From Acidimicrobiia bacterium (GTDB lineage Bacteria; Actinomycetota; Acidimicrobiia; Spongiisociales; ZC4RG35), in contig JAICRU010000008.1 of the NCBI GenBank assembly GCA_025937235.1, positions 1-59,232 on the forward strand: a stretch of DNA of 59,232 bases, read 5' to 3'. The position numbers and the translations under genes were made by a program. The notes beneath the pieces are model-generated. The model saw only the letters and a program-made list of their open reading frames with translations, searched no databases and was not told where the DNA came from. Shown here one piece after another: positions 16,207 to 24,915 of the stretch (within the stretch, counting starts at the first letter, position 1; each line of letters starts with the position of its first letter).

Positions 16207-17120
16207 CCGACGCCGTCGTTGTCACCAACCTGTCGAAATGGTTCGGGCTGAAGGTGGCGGTGAGCGAACTGACCATCACCTTCCGACCCGGGGTCACGGG
16301 GCTCCTCGGGCCCAATGGCGCCGGCAAGACCACTCTGCTGCGTGTCATCGCCGGGCTGCAGCGCCCTTCACAGGGGGAAGTGCGCATCCTCGGCATCGAC
16401 CCCAGGAAGGACACCGACATATATCGCCGGATCTCTCTGGTGCCGGAGGACGAGTCGGTGTACGACCGGCTCACCGGGCGCGAGTTCGTCGAGCTCGCTG
16501 CCAAGCTGGCAAAGATCGATCATCCCATCGATCGGGCTCGCTCCGTGATCGAGACGGTGGCCCTGACCGAGGCGGCCGACCGGGCCCTCGGCGGTTTCTC
16601 CAAGGGCATGCGTCAGAGAGCCAAGGTGGCGGCCGCTCTGGTGTCCGATCCTGAGATCCTCCTCCTCGACGAGCCCTTGAACGGCGCCGACCCGGTGCAG
16701 CGGGCACACCTGATAACCCTCTTCAAGCGTCTCGGGACGGAGGGGAAGACACTGCTGGTCTCCTCCCACGTGCTCACCGAGGTGGAACGCGTTTCCGACC
16801 GGGTGGTGGCGATGGTCGACGGGCGTCTCGCCGCGGTCGGCGACGTGGCGACGATCCGGGCGGCGATGACCGACAAGCCCCGTCGTATCTATGTCGACAC
16901 CGGCAATCCGAGGAAGCTGGCCGCGGCGTTGATCGCCGGCCCGGACGTGCTCGGTGTCCAGGTGGACGGTGACACGGTTCATGTCGAGACGTCAGACGCC
17001 GCTGGTCTGGCCCGGCGCCTCCCCGCCATCTCGATCGAACAAGAGATCCCCATCACCAAAGTCGAGCCCGTCGACGAGTCGCTGGAGTCGGTGTTCCGTT
17101 ACCTGGTCGAGGGACGCTGA
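16203..17120 (+). CDS. ABC transporter ATP-binding protein (pair 2)
   Basis: A 305-aa ATPase. Walker A is GPNGAGKTT (residues about 36-44), signature GGFSKGMRQRAKV, Walker B ILLLDEPLNGADP with catalytic Glu, H-loop SSHVL, and a C-terminal extension of about 90 residues. GTG start at 16203 overlaps the preceding stop (GTGA). It is similar in layout to the ATPase at 14402, suggesting duplication of an ATPase-permease unit within one operon. Confidence 0.9.
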   Translation: MTDAVVVTNLSKWFGLKVAVSELTITFRPGVTGLLGPNGAGKTTLLRVIAGLQRPSQGEVRILGIDPRKDTDIYRRISLVPEDESVYDRLTGREFVELAAKLAKIDHPIDRARSVIETVALTEAADRALGGFSKGMRQRAKVAAALVSDPEILLLDEPLNGADPVQRAHLITLFKRLGTEGKTLLVSSHVLTEVERVSDRVVAMVDGRLAAVGDVATIRAAMTDKPRRIYVDTGNPRKLAAALIAGPDVLGVQVDGDTVHVETSDAAGLARRLPAISIEQEIPITKVEPVDESLESVFRYLVEGR

Positions 17121-17848
17121 TGACGTTGGCCATCCATCTCTACCGGCGGATCATGCGGCGGAGCCGGGTGATCGGCCTCCTCGCCCTCTCCGCGGTGCCC
17201 GGGCTGGTGTTCTGGCTCTCGGCCTTCGACGCCGACGAAGAAGACCTGACCGCCATCTACAGCGATGTCCTGGCCGGTGTCGGCTACACATTCGCCATCG
17301 CCGCACTGATCCTCACCACGGCGACCCTGCGCGACGAGCGTGACAGTGGGACGCTCCCCTACATCTACATGCGGCCACTGTCCAGGCTGTCGATGGCGAT
17401 CCAGTCGCTCGTCGCTGGCACGGCGGCGGCGCTTGTGATAGGGATCGGAGGCTGGGCCGCCTCGGCGATCGCCCTTCTCGCCGTGGGGGGCGACTTCGAC
17501 ACGGCGCTTCGGTCTCTATCGCTGTTCGTCGCCGCCGGCTTCGGTTATGCCGCCATCTTCGTGCCACTCGGGTACCTGGTTCCCCGTGCACTCCTCGTCG
17601 GCCTCGGCTACATCCTCGTGCTGGAGACGATCCTCGCCTTCGCGGTGGAGGGCCTGGCCCAGCTCTCGATCTGGCGGATCTCCCTGTCGATCTACGCCGG
17701 CCTGGAGGACGGGTTCGGGGAGTTTGCACAGGAAGCGATGAGTCCGGTCACCCCTGGCGTTGGCGGCGGTGTGGCCAAACTGGCCGGTGTCCTCGTCCTC
17801 GGCCTGGTCGTCCTCACCTGGGCCCTGCGCCGACGCGACGCGCTGTAG
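17120..17848 (+). CDS. ABC-2 type permease (pair 2)
   Basis: A 242-aa integral membrane protein with about six hydrophobic helices, beginning at an ATG whose A is the last base of the preceding stop (TGATG). The segment RDERDSGTLPYIYMRPLSRLSMAIQS is the ABC-2 permease coupling region, comparable with the equivalent stretch of the permease at 15325. It lacks that protein's long cytosolic N-terminus. It ends 11 bases before the convergent Prim-Pol gene. Substrate unknown. Confidence 0.85.
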   Translation: MTLAIHLYRRIMRRSRVIGLLALSAVPGLVFWLSAFDADEEDLTAIYSDVLAGVGYTFAIAALILTTATLRDERDSGTLPYIYMRPLSRLSMAIQSLVAGTAAALVIGIGGWAASAIALLAVGGDFDTALRSLSLFVAAGFGYAAIFVPLGYLVPRALLVGLGYILVLETILAFAVEGLAQLSIWRISLSIYAGLEDGFGEFAQEAMSPVTPGVGGGVAKLAGVLVLGLVVLTWALRRRDAL

Positions 17849-17859
17849 GCCGATGGGGG

Positions 17860-18861
17860 TCAGTAGTCCTCGGTGGGCCGTCGCTGCTTGGAGGGTTGGA
17901 CGCGGGGTGGCTCGTCGGGCATCTTGGGATAGTGAGGTGGCCAGGGGGCGTCCCCGAGGCCGTTCTCCTGGTCGCGGACGACCCACTCCATGAGGGTGTC
18001 GATCCGCCCCGCCGATTCGTCGATGCCGGCGGTCAGGTCGCCAACGGCCCGATACCGCTCGCCGAAGGCGCCAAGCGGGAAGTCCTCGATGGCCACGTCG
18101 GGCAACTCGTCCCACGTGATCGGGGCCGAGACGAACCCGGTGGGCCTCACGCCGTACGCGGAGCAGACCGACTTGTCCCGGGCGTTCTGGTTGTAGTCGA
18201 TGAACACACCGTTGCGCTCCTCCTTCCACCATTTCGTGGTGACCAGCCCATCCATCCGGCGCTCCAACTCACGCGCCGCGGCGAGGACGGCGCGGCGGGT
18301 CTGGAAGAAGTCCCACAATGGCTCGATCCTCACATAGACATGGACTCCACGGCTCCCCGAGGTCTTGGGCCACCCCGTCAGCCCCAGCTCCTCGAGAAGT
18401 GTGCGCATGCCCAGCGCAGCCTCCTTCACCCTCTCGAAGTCGAAGCCGGGTGTGGGGTCGAAATCGAAACGAAGCTCGTCGGGATGGTCGATGTCCTCGG
18501 CCCTGACCGGCCAGGGATGGAAGTCGAGACAGCCGAGTTGGACCAGCCGGACGATGTCCCCCTCGGTGCGAGGCACATTCATCATCCCCGGCCGTTGCGA
18601 GGGAAAGCGGATCTGCACCGTCTCGAAGGGTGTGTTCTTGGCGGCGCGCTTGTGGTAGATGGGGTCGTCGTCGACCGTGCCCATGTAACGCTTCAACATG
18701 GTGGGACGGCCGAACAAGCCACGGATGGCTCCTTCAGCGACGAGTGCGAAGTGATTGGCCACGTCGAGCTTGGTCCAGCCCTGGGCGGGGAAGATCACAC
18801 GGTCCGGGCTGGAGATGCGGATCGCCTCGGCGCCGACGTCGACCGTGGTCTCATCCCTCAT
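17860..18861 (-). CDS. Stand-alone LigD-type primase-polymerase (Prim-PolC-like)
   Basis: A 333-aa archaeo-eukaryotic primase-superfamily polymerase lacking ligase and nuclease domains. The catalytic pair appears in ELRFDFDPTPG (DxD; usual LVFDLDP), with GWPKTSGSRGVHVYVRI providing the nucleotide-binding SGxxGxH and DYNQNARDKSVCSAYGVRP the later conserved motif; LKRYMGTVDDDPIYHKRA is the usual template/5'-phosphate pocket region. Family members insert ribonucleotides and fill short gaps for end-joining or excision repair. ATG 18861 is preferred, with AGGAAG just upstream; ATG 18885 is possible. It is divergent from the PLP enzyme gene. The partner ligase is likely ligC at 13291. Confidence 0.9.
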   Translation of the reverse strand: MRDETTVDVGAEAIRISSPDRVIFPAQGWTKLDVANHFALVAEGAIRGLFGRPTMLKRYMGTVDDDPIYHKRAAKNTPFETVQIRFPSQRPGMMNVPRTEGDIVRLVQLGCLDFHPWPVRAEDIDHPDELRFDFDPTPGFDFERVKEAALGMRTLLEELGLTGWPKTSGSRGVHVYVRIEPLWDFFQTRRAVLAAARELERRMDGLVTTKWWKEERNGVFIDYNQNARDKSVCSAYGVRPTGFVSAPITWDELPDVAIEDFPLGAFGERYRAVGDLTAGIDESAGRIDTLMEWVVRDQENGLGDAPWPPHYPKMPDEPPRVQPSKQRRPTEDY

Positions 18862-18901
18862 CGTCTTCCTAGTCTTGTGGATCATCCTGCAAAGGCGAGC
18901 G

Positions 18902-20554
18902 ATGGAACTGGTGGAGACGGTGAGAGAGGCGGTGATCGGGAAGGACACCGCGGTGCACACCCCATTCGGCCTGCGCCGGGTGACCTACGCCGACTACACC
19001 GCTTCGGGCCGGTCATTGGCCATCATCGAGGACTTCATCCGGGAACAGGTGCTCCCCCTCTATGCCAACACTCACACCGAGACCTCGGGCACCGGTCTGC
19101 AGACCACCCGATTCCGGGAGGAGGCGAGGGAGATCATCCGCGCCGCCGTGGGAGCGAGCCGGGAGGAGCACGCCGTCATCTTCGCCGGGAGCGGCTCCAC
19201 CGGCGCCGTCGATCGATTGGTCGGTCTTCTCGGCATCCGAATCCCGAGAGGCCTGAACGAGGCATACCGCCTGGAAGAGTCGATCCCCGAAGCAGAGCGG
19301 CCGGTGGTCTTCGTCGGCCCCTACGAGCACCATTCCAACGAGCTTCCCTGGCGGGAGTCGATCGCCGACGTCATCGAGATCAGAGAGGATGCCGACGGCC
19401 ACATCGACCTCTCCGAGCTGGAGGCGAAGCTGGTCGAGCAGGCCGGGCGACCCCTGCTCATCGGGTCCTTCTCGGCTGCCTCGAACGTGACCGGGATCAT
19501 CTCTGACACCTCGGCCATCGCCCGTCTGCTCCACGAGCACGGCGCATTGTCATTCTGGGACTTCGCCGCGTCGGCCCCGTATCTGGAGATCGACGTGGGC
19601 TCCTCGTCGAGCGGCGAATACCTGGACGCCATCTTCCTCTCGCCCCACAAGCTCATCGGGGGGCCGGGCACGCCCGGTGTCTTGGTGATCCGGCGCGACC
19701 TCCTGCGCAACGAGGTCCCCGTCGTCCCGGGCGGGGGCACTGTCTCCTACGTCTCTCCCGATCATCATCTCTATGTCACCGATCCCGAGCACCGAGAAGA
19801 GGGCGGCACCCCGGCGATCATCGAATCGATCCGCGCCGGCCTCGCCTTTCGGTTGAAGGATGCCGTCGGAGTGGAGACCATCCGCCACCTGGAGCACGAA
19901 TTCATCCGCCGCGCCATCGAGTCGTGGTCACGCAACCCCAGCATCGAGATCCTGGGGAACCCCGAGGCGGAGCGTCTGTCCATAGTCAGCTTCGTCATCC
20001 GTCACGGCGACCGCACCCTCCATCACAACTTCGTGGTGGCGGTCCTGAACGACGTCTTCGGGATCCAGGCTCGGGGCGGGTGCTCGTGCGCCGGTCCCTA
20101 CGGCCACCGTCTTCTCGGCATCGACCTGGAGACGAGCGCGCGCATCGAAGAGCTCGTGGCCGACGGATGCGAGGTGATCAAACCGGGCTGGGTCAGGGTG
20201 AACTTCAACTACTTCATCGCCGAGGAGGAGTTCGCCTACATCCTGGAGGCGGTCCACCTCGTCGCCGATCAGGGATGGCGGCTTCTCCCCCAGTACGGAT
20301 ACGAGCCGGGGACGGCACTGTGGCGCCATCGCGACGGCCTGCCCAGACCACCCACCTCGCTGAGCGACCTCGACTTTGCCGGCAATGGAGCGGAACCACC
20401 GCTGACGGCACCCTTGGGCGATCTCGACTCCTATCTGGCAGCGGCGAAGCGAATCCTGGCGGAGGAGCCGGACACCGCCATTGCGACGCCCGACCTGGGA
20501 GCGGCGGCGGAGGGTCTCCGCTGGTTTCCCAACCCGGCGGAATCACAAATATGA
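18902..20554 (+). CDS. Class V aminotransferase-fold PLP enzyme (cysteine desulfurase-like, 550 aa)
   Basis: A PLP-dependent enzyme of the NifS/CsdA superfamily, long for the family (usually about 400 aa). The Schiff-base lysine is Lys250 in LSPHKLIGGPGTPGVL, the cofactor-ring Asp is Asp220 in SFWDFAASAPY, and PYEHHSNELPW supplies the ring-stacking His. A double cysteine at 394/396 (RGGCSCAGPYGH) sits where SufS-type enzymes carry their sulfur-accepting cysteine. An extra C-terminal region of about 110 residues has no motif I recognise. ATG 18902 has AAAGG upstream. It is coupled by ATGA to a 159-aa gene. Activity (desulfurase, lyase or kynureninase-like) is undetermined. Confidence 0.85.
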   Translation: MELVETVREAVIGKDTAVHTPFGLRRVTYADYTASGRSLAIIEDFIREQVLPLYANTHTETSGTGLQTTRFREEAREIIRAAVGASREEHAVIFAGSGSTGAVDRLVGLLGIRIPRGLNEAYRLEESIPEAERPVVFVGPYEHHSNELPWRESIADVIEIREDADGHIDLSELEAKLVEQAGRPLLIGSFSAASNVTGIISDTSAIARLLHEHGALSFWDFAASAPYLEIDVGSSSSGEYLDAIFLSPHKLIGGPGTPGVLVIRRDLLRNEVPVVPGGGTVSYVSPDHHLYVTDPEHREEGGTPAIIESIRAGLAFRLKDAVGVETIRHLEHEFIRRAIESWSRNPSIEILGNPEAERLSIVSFVIRHGDRTLHHNFVVAVLNDVFGIQARGGCSCAGPYGHRLLGIDLETSARIEELVADGCEVIKPGWVRVNFNYFIAEEEFAYILEAVHLVADQGWRLLPQYGYEPGTALWRHRDGLPRPPTSLSDLDFAGNGAEPPLTAPLGDLDSYLAAAKRILAEEPDTAIATPDLGAAAEGLRWFPNPAESQI

Positions 20555-21030
20555 CCGAGGCCATGGAAAATCCGGCAGATGCCGACCTGGCGATCTGGCA
20601 TCACACCTTCGCCCCTCGAGCCTTCAACGAGGCCTGGGCCCTGCTCGATCTCGCCGACCCCAACCGTGAGGACGAGGAGGCGATGCTGGCCGCCGCGTTC
20701 GCCCAGCGTTATCACTGGTACCAGGTCGGTACCCCCCGCAATCAGGCCATCGCCGACTGGCAAGTCTCCCGGGTGGCTGCAGTGCTCGGGTACGCCGATC
20801 TCGCCCTCCGCTTCGGGGAGCGATCGCTGGCGATCTGCCTCGACCACGACCTGGACGCTTTTGTCACCGGTTTCGCCCACGAGGCCATCGCCCGGGCCGC
20901 GGCCGAAGTCGACGACATCGAGATGTTCACCCAGCACCTCGAGGCAGCCAAGGAGAAGCTGACCGAGATCGAGGACCCCGGAGAGCGCGACACCCTGGAG
21001 GCCGATCTGGCCGAGATGTCGGAGAGATGA
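20551..21030 (+). CDS. Hypothetical protein, helical, TPR-like (159 aa)
   Basis: An all-helical, acidic 159-aa cytosolic protein. The pattern AFNEAWALLDLADPNREDEEAMLAAAFAQRYHW... followed by RVAAVLGYADLALRFGERSLAIC and FAHEAIARAAAEVDDIEMF suggests three to four helix pairs of tetratricopeptide type, perhaps a partner of the upstream enzyme. Its ATG at 20551 overlaps the preceding stop (ATGA), so the pair is co-translated. It ends 27 bases before the convergent aldehyde dehydrogenase gene. Confidence 0.7.
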   Translation: MTEAMENPADADLAIWHHTFAPRAFNEAWALLDLADPNREDEEAMLAAAFAQRYHWYQVGTPRNQAIADWQVSRVAAVLGYADLALRFGERSLAICLDHDLDAFVTGFAHEAIARAAAEVDDIEMFTQHLEAAKEKLTEIEDPGERDTLEADLAEMSER

Positions 21031-21057
21031 GATTCTCGCTCTCCGTCCTGCGTCGCG

Positions 21058-22623
21058 TCATTTGTACCAGGGCAGGCGCTTGAACACCCTGGTGAGCGTC
21101 TCGACCATCCGGGTGTAACGCTCCGGGGCGATCCCACCAAAAGGCGAATAGGCCGGGATGAGCCGTTGTATGGCGACGGTCTGTGGCTCGGTGAACTTGA
21201 GGATCCCGTCCAGCCCATGACGTCGCCCCAACCCTGAGGACTTCATCCCCCCCATCGGGGCGTCGTGTGAGCCCCAGCTCGCCACGAGGCCGTCGTTCAC
21301 GGTGACAGAGCCCGCCTCCAGTTCGACCGCTATGTCGACCGCCTTGCCGGTGTCGGAGGTCCACAGGCTGAAATGAAGCCCGAACTCCGAATCATTCGAT
21401 CTCTCGATCGCCTCGGAGAGCTCGGAATAGCCGTAGATGGCGATGACCGGGCCAAAGGTCTCCTCACGACACATCGCCATCTCCTCGGTGACCCCGGTGA
21501 GGATCGTCGGTGCGTAGAAGAGCGGTCCGACCTCGGGGCGGGGCTTGCCGCCGGTGAGGACGTTGGCACCCTTGGCCACGGCATCGTCGACGTGGGCCTG
21601 AACCCGGTCCAGGTGCTCCTGATCGATCAGGGAGCTGAGCTCGCTCGAGAAGTCGAATCCCGAAGTGATCGAAAGCCCGGCGACGTGTTCGGTCAGGTTT
21701 CGGGTGAGCTCCTCCGCGATCGAGTCATGGACGTAGACCCGCTCCATCGAGACACAGGTCTGTCCGCCATTGGCAAAGCTCCCTGCGGCCAGCTCTCGCA
21801 CGGTCCTCCCGATGTCGGCGTCGGGGAGGACGATGGCGGCGTTCTTCCCGCCCAGCTCCATGGAACAGCCGATGAGACGGCGCCCAGCCATTTCGCCGAT
21901 GAGCCGTCCCACTTCGGTGGAGCCGGTGAACATCACGTAGTCGACCGAATCGACGAACACCTCCCCGATCGGCTCCCCGGCGCCGGTGAGCACCTGGATC
22001 AGCCCTTCCGGCACCCCCGCTTCTTCGAGAAGTCGAGCGCCGAGCAAGGCCGAGAAGGGGGTGTTGCCGTCGGGCTTGATGAGCACCGCGTTGCCGGTGG
22101 CCAGAGCCGCGATGGCGTCGCTGATGGCCAGCATGAATGGGTAGTTCCAGGGGCTGATGAAGCCCACGACGCCCTTGGCGTGTCTGAACTCGAGCGTCTT
22201 GGTGAAGAGAGGCATGGCCCCCTGGCGACGGCGCCGCCTGGTGGCGCCGGGTGTCACATTGGCGATGTATCGGGTGACTCCGATGGTGTCGACGACCTCT
22301 TTCCAGGCATCCATTCGGGCCTTGCCCCCCTCCAGCTGGACGAGGTCGGTCACCTCGTCCACGTGGTCGAGGAGCAGGTCGTGGAAGCCCAGCAGGATCC
22401 GGGCACGCCTCTCGGCTCCCAGCGCCTCCCATGCCGACTGGGCCGCCCGAGCCTCGATGGCGGCCGCGCGGACATCGTCCTCGGTCGCCTGTGGGACCCG
22501 TCCGATCACATCCAGGGTGAACGGCGCCACGACCTCGATCGGTGTGCGCCCCTCGTGCCGGCACCGCGCCTCGAGCTCCCGCAGGAGGGGGGCCATCGTC
22601 GCGGCTTTCTCCTGCCTACCCAT
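21058..22623 (-). CDS. NAD(P)-dependent aldehyde dehydrogenase (succinate-semialdehyde dehydrogenase-like)
   Basis: A 521-aa ALDH-superfamily oxidoreductase. Core motifs are complete: FISPWNYPFML, KPDGNTPFSALL (usual KPS/E), FTGSTEVG, MELGGKNAAIV (general-base Glu) and GQTCVSMERVYV with the catalytic Cys, then EETFGPVIAIYGY. The N-terminal half resembles GabD2-type succinate-semialdehyde dehydrogenases, but the 'KPDGNTP' and a C-terminal tail of about 30 residues make the substrate uncertain. ATG 22623 lies 6 nt after TACGGT on the minus strand. It is divergent from a SnoaL-like gene. Confidence 0.9.
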   Translation of the reverse strand: MGRQEKAATMAPLLRELEARCRHEGRTPIEVVAPFTLDVIGRVPQATEDDVRAAAIEARAAQSAWEALGAERRARILLGFHDLLLDHVDEVTDLVQLEGGKARMDAWKEVVDTIGVTRYIANVTPGATRRRRRQGAMPLFTKTLEFRHAKGVVGFISPWNYPFMLAISDAIAALATGNAVLIKPDGNTPFSALLGARLLEEAGVPEGLIQVLTGAGEPIGEVFVDSVDYVMFTGSTEVGRLIGEMAGRRLIGCSMELGGKNAAIVLPDADIGRTVRELAAGSFANGGQTCVSMERVYVHDSIAEELTRNLTEHVAGLSITSGFDFSSELSSLIDQEHLDRVQAHVDDAVAKGANVLTGGKPRPEVGPLFYAPTILTGVTEEMAMCREETFGPVIAIYGYSELSEAIERSNDSEFGLHFSLWTSDTGKAVDIAVELEAGSVTVNDGLVASWGSHDAPMGGMKSSGLGRRHGLDGILKFTEPQTVAIQRLIPAYSPFGGIAPERYTRMVETLTRVFKRLPWYK

Positions 22624-22629
22624 GACCGA

Positions 22630-22635
22630 ACCGTA
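22630..22635 (-). promoter_or_regulatory. Putative -10 element (TACGGT) of the ALDH gene
   Basis: TACGGT on the minus strand ends 6 nt before the ATG at 22623; no SD. Confidence 0.45.
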
Positions 22636-22694
22636 CCGGTGTGACACGATCACGTCGTAGCCTGGGACAGCCCAACCGGAGAGCGAGGAGCCAA

Positions 22695-23081
22695 ATGACC
22701 GACGTGAGTGCCTGGGTGGAGACGTATCGACAGGCGTGGGAGGAGAGCGACGCCGCCAAGGCGGCGGGCCTCTTCACCGAAGACGCCACATATCGCTCGA
22801 ACATCTTCGAGGAGCCTCATTCCGGTCACGAGGGGATCGTCGCCTATTGGACCTCGGTGACCTCGACGCAGAGCGACATCCAGGTGCGGATGGGTAGGCC
22901 CATAGTGGACGGCCAACGGGTGTCGGTCGAGTTCTGGACGACGATGAACAACGAGGGCGCCGACGTGACCCTGCCCGGGTGCCTGCTCCTCGACTTCGCC
23001 GACGACGGCCGGTGCCGCCGCCTCCACGAGTACTACGAATTCATGACCGGGAGGCTCGACCCGCCCGAGGAATGGGGCTGA
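22695..23081 (+). CDS. SnoaL-like / nuclear transport factor 2-fold protein
   Basis: A 128-aa single-domain NTF2-fold protein. The pattern WVETYRQAWEESDAAKAAGLFTEDATYRSN, then HEGIVAYWTSV and a terminal HEYYEFMTGR is typical of SnoaL_2-type proteins, which may act as isomerases, hydrolases or simple binding proteins; no function can be assigned. The start at 22695 is set by a strong GAGGAG (22685-22690); this gene therefore has a leadered mRNA, with TAGCCT at 22658-22663 as a candidate -10. Confidence 0.8.
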   Translation: MTDVSAWVETYRQAWEESDAAKAAGLFTEDATYRSNIFEEPHSGHEGIVAYWTSVTSTQSDIQVRMGRPIVDGQRVSVEFWTTMNNEGADVTLPGCLLLDFADDGRCRRLHEYYEFMTGRLDPPEEWG

Positions 23082-23089
23082 CACTCACC

Positions 23090-23095
23090 TAGGCT
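23090..23095 (+). promoter_or_regulatory. Putative -10 element (TAGGCT) of the GH15 operon
   Basis: TAGGCT ends 8 nt before the ATG at 23104; no SD is present. Confidence 0.4.
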
Positions 23096-23103
23096 CGACC
23101 GGG

Positions 23104-24915
23104 ATGAGCAGGCCCATCGAGGACTACGCCATCATCGGCGACACCGAGACCGCGGCCTTGGTCAGCCGGGACGGCTCGATCGACTGGCTCTGCCTGCCCC
23201 GCTTCGACTCCGGTGCCTGCCTCGCCTCCCTCCTCGGTGACGAGGGCAACGGGCGCTGGCGGATCGCCCCGGCCGGAGCCCTGAAGCGTGTCAGAAGGCA
23301 GTACCGACCCGGCACGCTGGTCTTGGAGACGGAGATGGCAGCCGATGGCGGCACGGTCCGCGTCGTCGACCTCATGCCGATCCGCGGCCGCGGGGACCGC
23401 AACAACGCCGATGTCGTTCGAGTCGTCGAGGGCATCAGTGGAACGGTGCAGATGCGGATGGACCTCACCATCCGCTTCGACTACGGCCACCTGGTCCCTT
23501 GGGCGACGCGGCTGGACGGGAGACTCCAGGCGGTGGGTGGCCCGGACGCCCTCACCCTCGAAACACCGATGGAGCACCATGGAGAGGACCTGAGCACCGT
23601 GGCCGAATTCAAGGTGAGCAAGGGCGACCGGGTCCCGTTCGTGCTCACCTGGCACCCCTCGCATCGGCCCCCGCCCGACCATGTCGAGGTCGAACAGGCT
23701 GTGGAGGACACCGAGAAGTGGTGGCGTGAGTGGACCGATGCCAACACATACCGCGGCGACTGGGAGGAGGCCGTGGACCGCTCCCTGATCACCCTGAAGG
23801 CCCTCACGTATGCGCCCACAGGAGGCATCGTCGCCGCGCCCACCACCTCCCTGCCAGAAGTCATCGGCGGCGAACGTAACTGGGACTATCGATACGTGTG
23901 GCTTCGTGACGCCACCTTCACCCTCGATACTTTCATGACGGCGGGGCACAGGCAGGAGGCCCTGGCCTGGCGTGACTGGCTACTCCGGGCCGTGGCAGGG
24001 GACCCGGAGGATCTCCAGATCATGTACGGGGTGGCCGGGGAGCGCCGCCTCCCCGAGATGGAGCTGGATTGGCTGGCAGGCTACGAGGGCTCCCGGCCGG
24101 TCCGCATCGGGAATGCCGCCCATTCCCAACTTCAGGTGGACGTCTATGGCGAGCTCATGGATGCCATCTACGTCGCCCGGCGGATGGGGATGGACCACGA
24201 GGCCACCATCTGGGACCTGCAGAAGCTCCTCCTCGAGAATCTCGAGGGGAAATGGGCCCGTCCCGATCATGGCCTCTGGGAGATCCGGGGCGAGTCCCAG
24301 GACTTCACCCATTCCCGGCTGATGAGCTGGGTTGCCTACGACCGGGCGGTGAAATGCGCCGAGCAATGGGACTTCGACGGGCCGATCGACCACTGGAGGG
24401 GCCTACGCCAACGTATCCGGGACGAGATCGAAGAAAAGGGCTACGAATCGGAGCGCAACACCTTCACCCAATCCTTCGGGTCGAAGGCGCTCGATGCAGC
24501 GTTGTTGCTGATCCCCCAGGTCGGGTTCCTCCCGCCCGACGATAAACGCGTCGTCGGCACCATCGAAGCCATCGAGCGTGAGCTGTCTATCGACGACTGC
24601 CTCATCCGTCGCTACGACACCGAAGAGACCGACGACGGGCTTCGAGGTGAAGAGGGGGCCTTCCTTCTCTGCTCGTTCTGGATGGTTGACGCCCTCAGCC
24701 TGATCGGTCGAGCCGACGACGCTCGGCGGCGATTCGAGGGCTTACTCTCATTGCGCAACGATGTGGGCCTGCTCGCCGAGGAGTACGACGTCACTGCGAA
24801 GCGAATGGTGGGCAACTTCCCGCAGGCATTCAGCCACCTCGGCCTCATCGACTCCGCCTACAACCTCGCCTCCGAGGCCGACGGACCTGCCCGGCACCGG
24901 GCAGCGAATTCGTGA
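23104..24915 (+). CDS. Glycoside hydrolase family 15 protein (glucoamylase/trehalase-like)
   Basis: A 603-aa cytosolic GH15 enzyme. An N-terminal super-beta-sandwich domain (PIEDYAIIGDTETAALVSRDGSIDWLCLPRFDS) is followed by an (alpha/alpha)6 barrel. The barrel begins at the hallmark GGERNWDYRYVWLRDATFTL. Catalytic-region motifs are YGVAGERRLPEMELDWL with GYEGSRPVRIGNAA (acid Glu) and LRGEEGAFLLCSFW (base Glu). Actinobacterial members include trehalases as well as glucoamylases, so the substrate is an alpha-glucoside. It is coupled by GTGA to glucose dehydrogenase, suggesting released glucose is oxidised next. Confidence 0.92.
   Translation: MSRPIEDYAIIGDTETAALVSRDGSIDWLCLPRFDSGACLASLLGDEGNGRWRIAPAGALKRVRRQYRPGTLVLETEMAADGGTVRVVDLMPIRGRGDRNNADVVRVVEGISGTVQMRMDLTIRFDYGHLVPWATRLDGRLQAVGGPDALTLETPMEHHGEDLSTVAEFKVSKGDRVPFVLTWHPSHRPPPDHVEVEQAVEDTEKWWREWTDANTYRGDWEEAVDRSLITLKALTYAPTGGIVAAPTTSLPEVIGGERNWDYRYVWLRDATFTLDTFMTAGHRQEALAWRDWLLRAVAGDPEDLQIMYGVAGERRLPEMELDWLAGYEGSRPVRIGNAAHSQLQVDVYGELMDAIYVARRMGMDHEATIWDLQKLLLENLEGKWARPDHGLWEIRGESQDFTHSRLMSWVAYDRAVKCAEQWDFDGPIDHWRGLRQRIRDEIEEKGYESERNTFTQSFGSKALDAALLLIPQVGFLPPDDKRVVGTIEAIERELSIDDCLIRRYDTEETDDGLRGEEGAFLLCSFWMVDALSLIGRADDARRRFEGLLSLRNDVGLLAEEYDVTAKRMVGNFPQAFSHLGLIDSAYNLASEADGPARHRAANS

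Noticed and set aside
13291-18861. Ku-dependent end-joining operon
   Set aside because: Ligase and polymerase parts are present but no Ku-like protein is encoded in the window, and LigC rather than LigD ligase is found.
17896-19506. 536-codon plus-strand open frame
   Set aside because: It is antisense to the Prim-Pol gene and then out of frame over the PLP enzyme gene; no family features.
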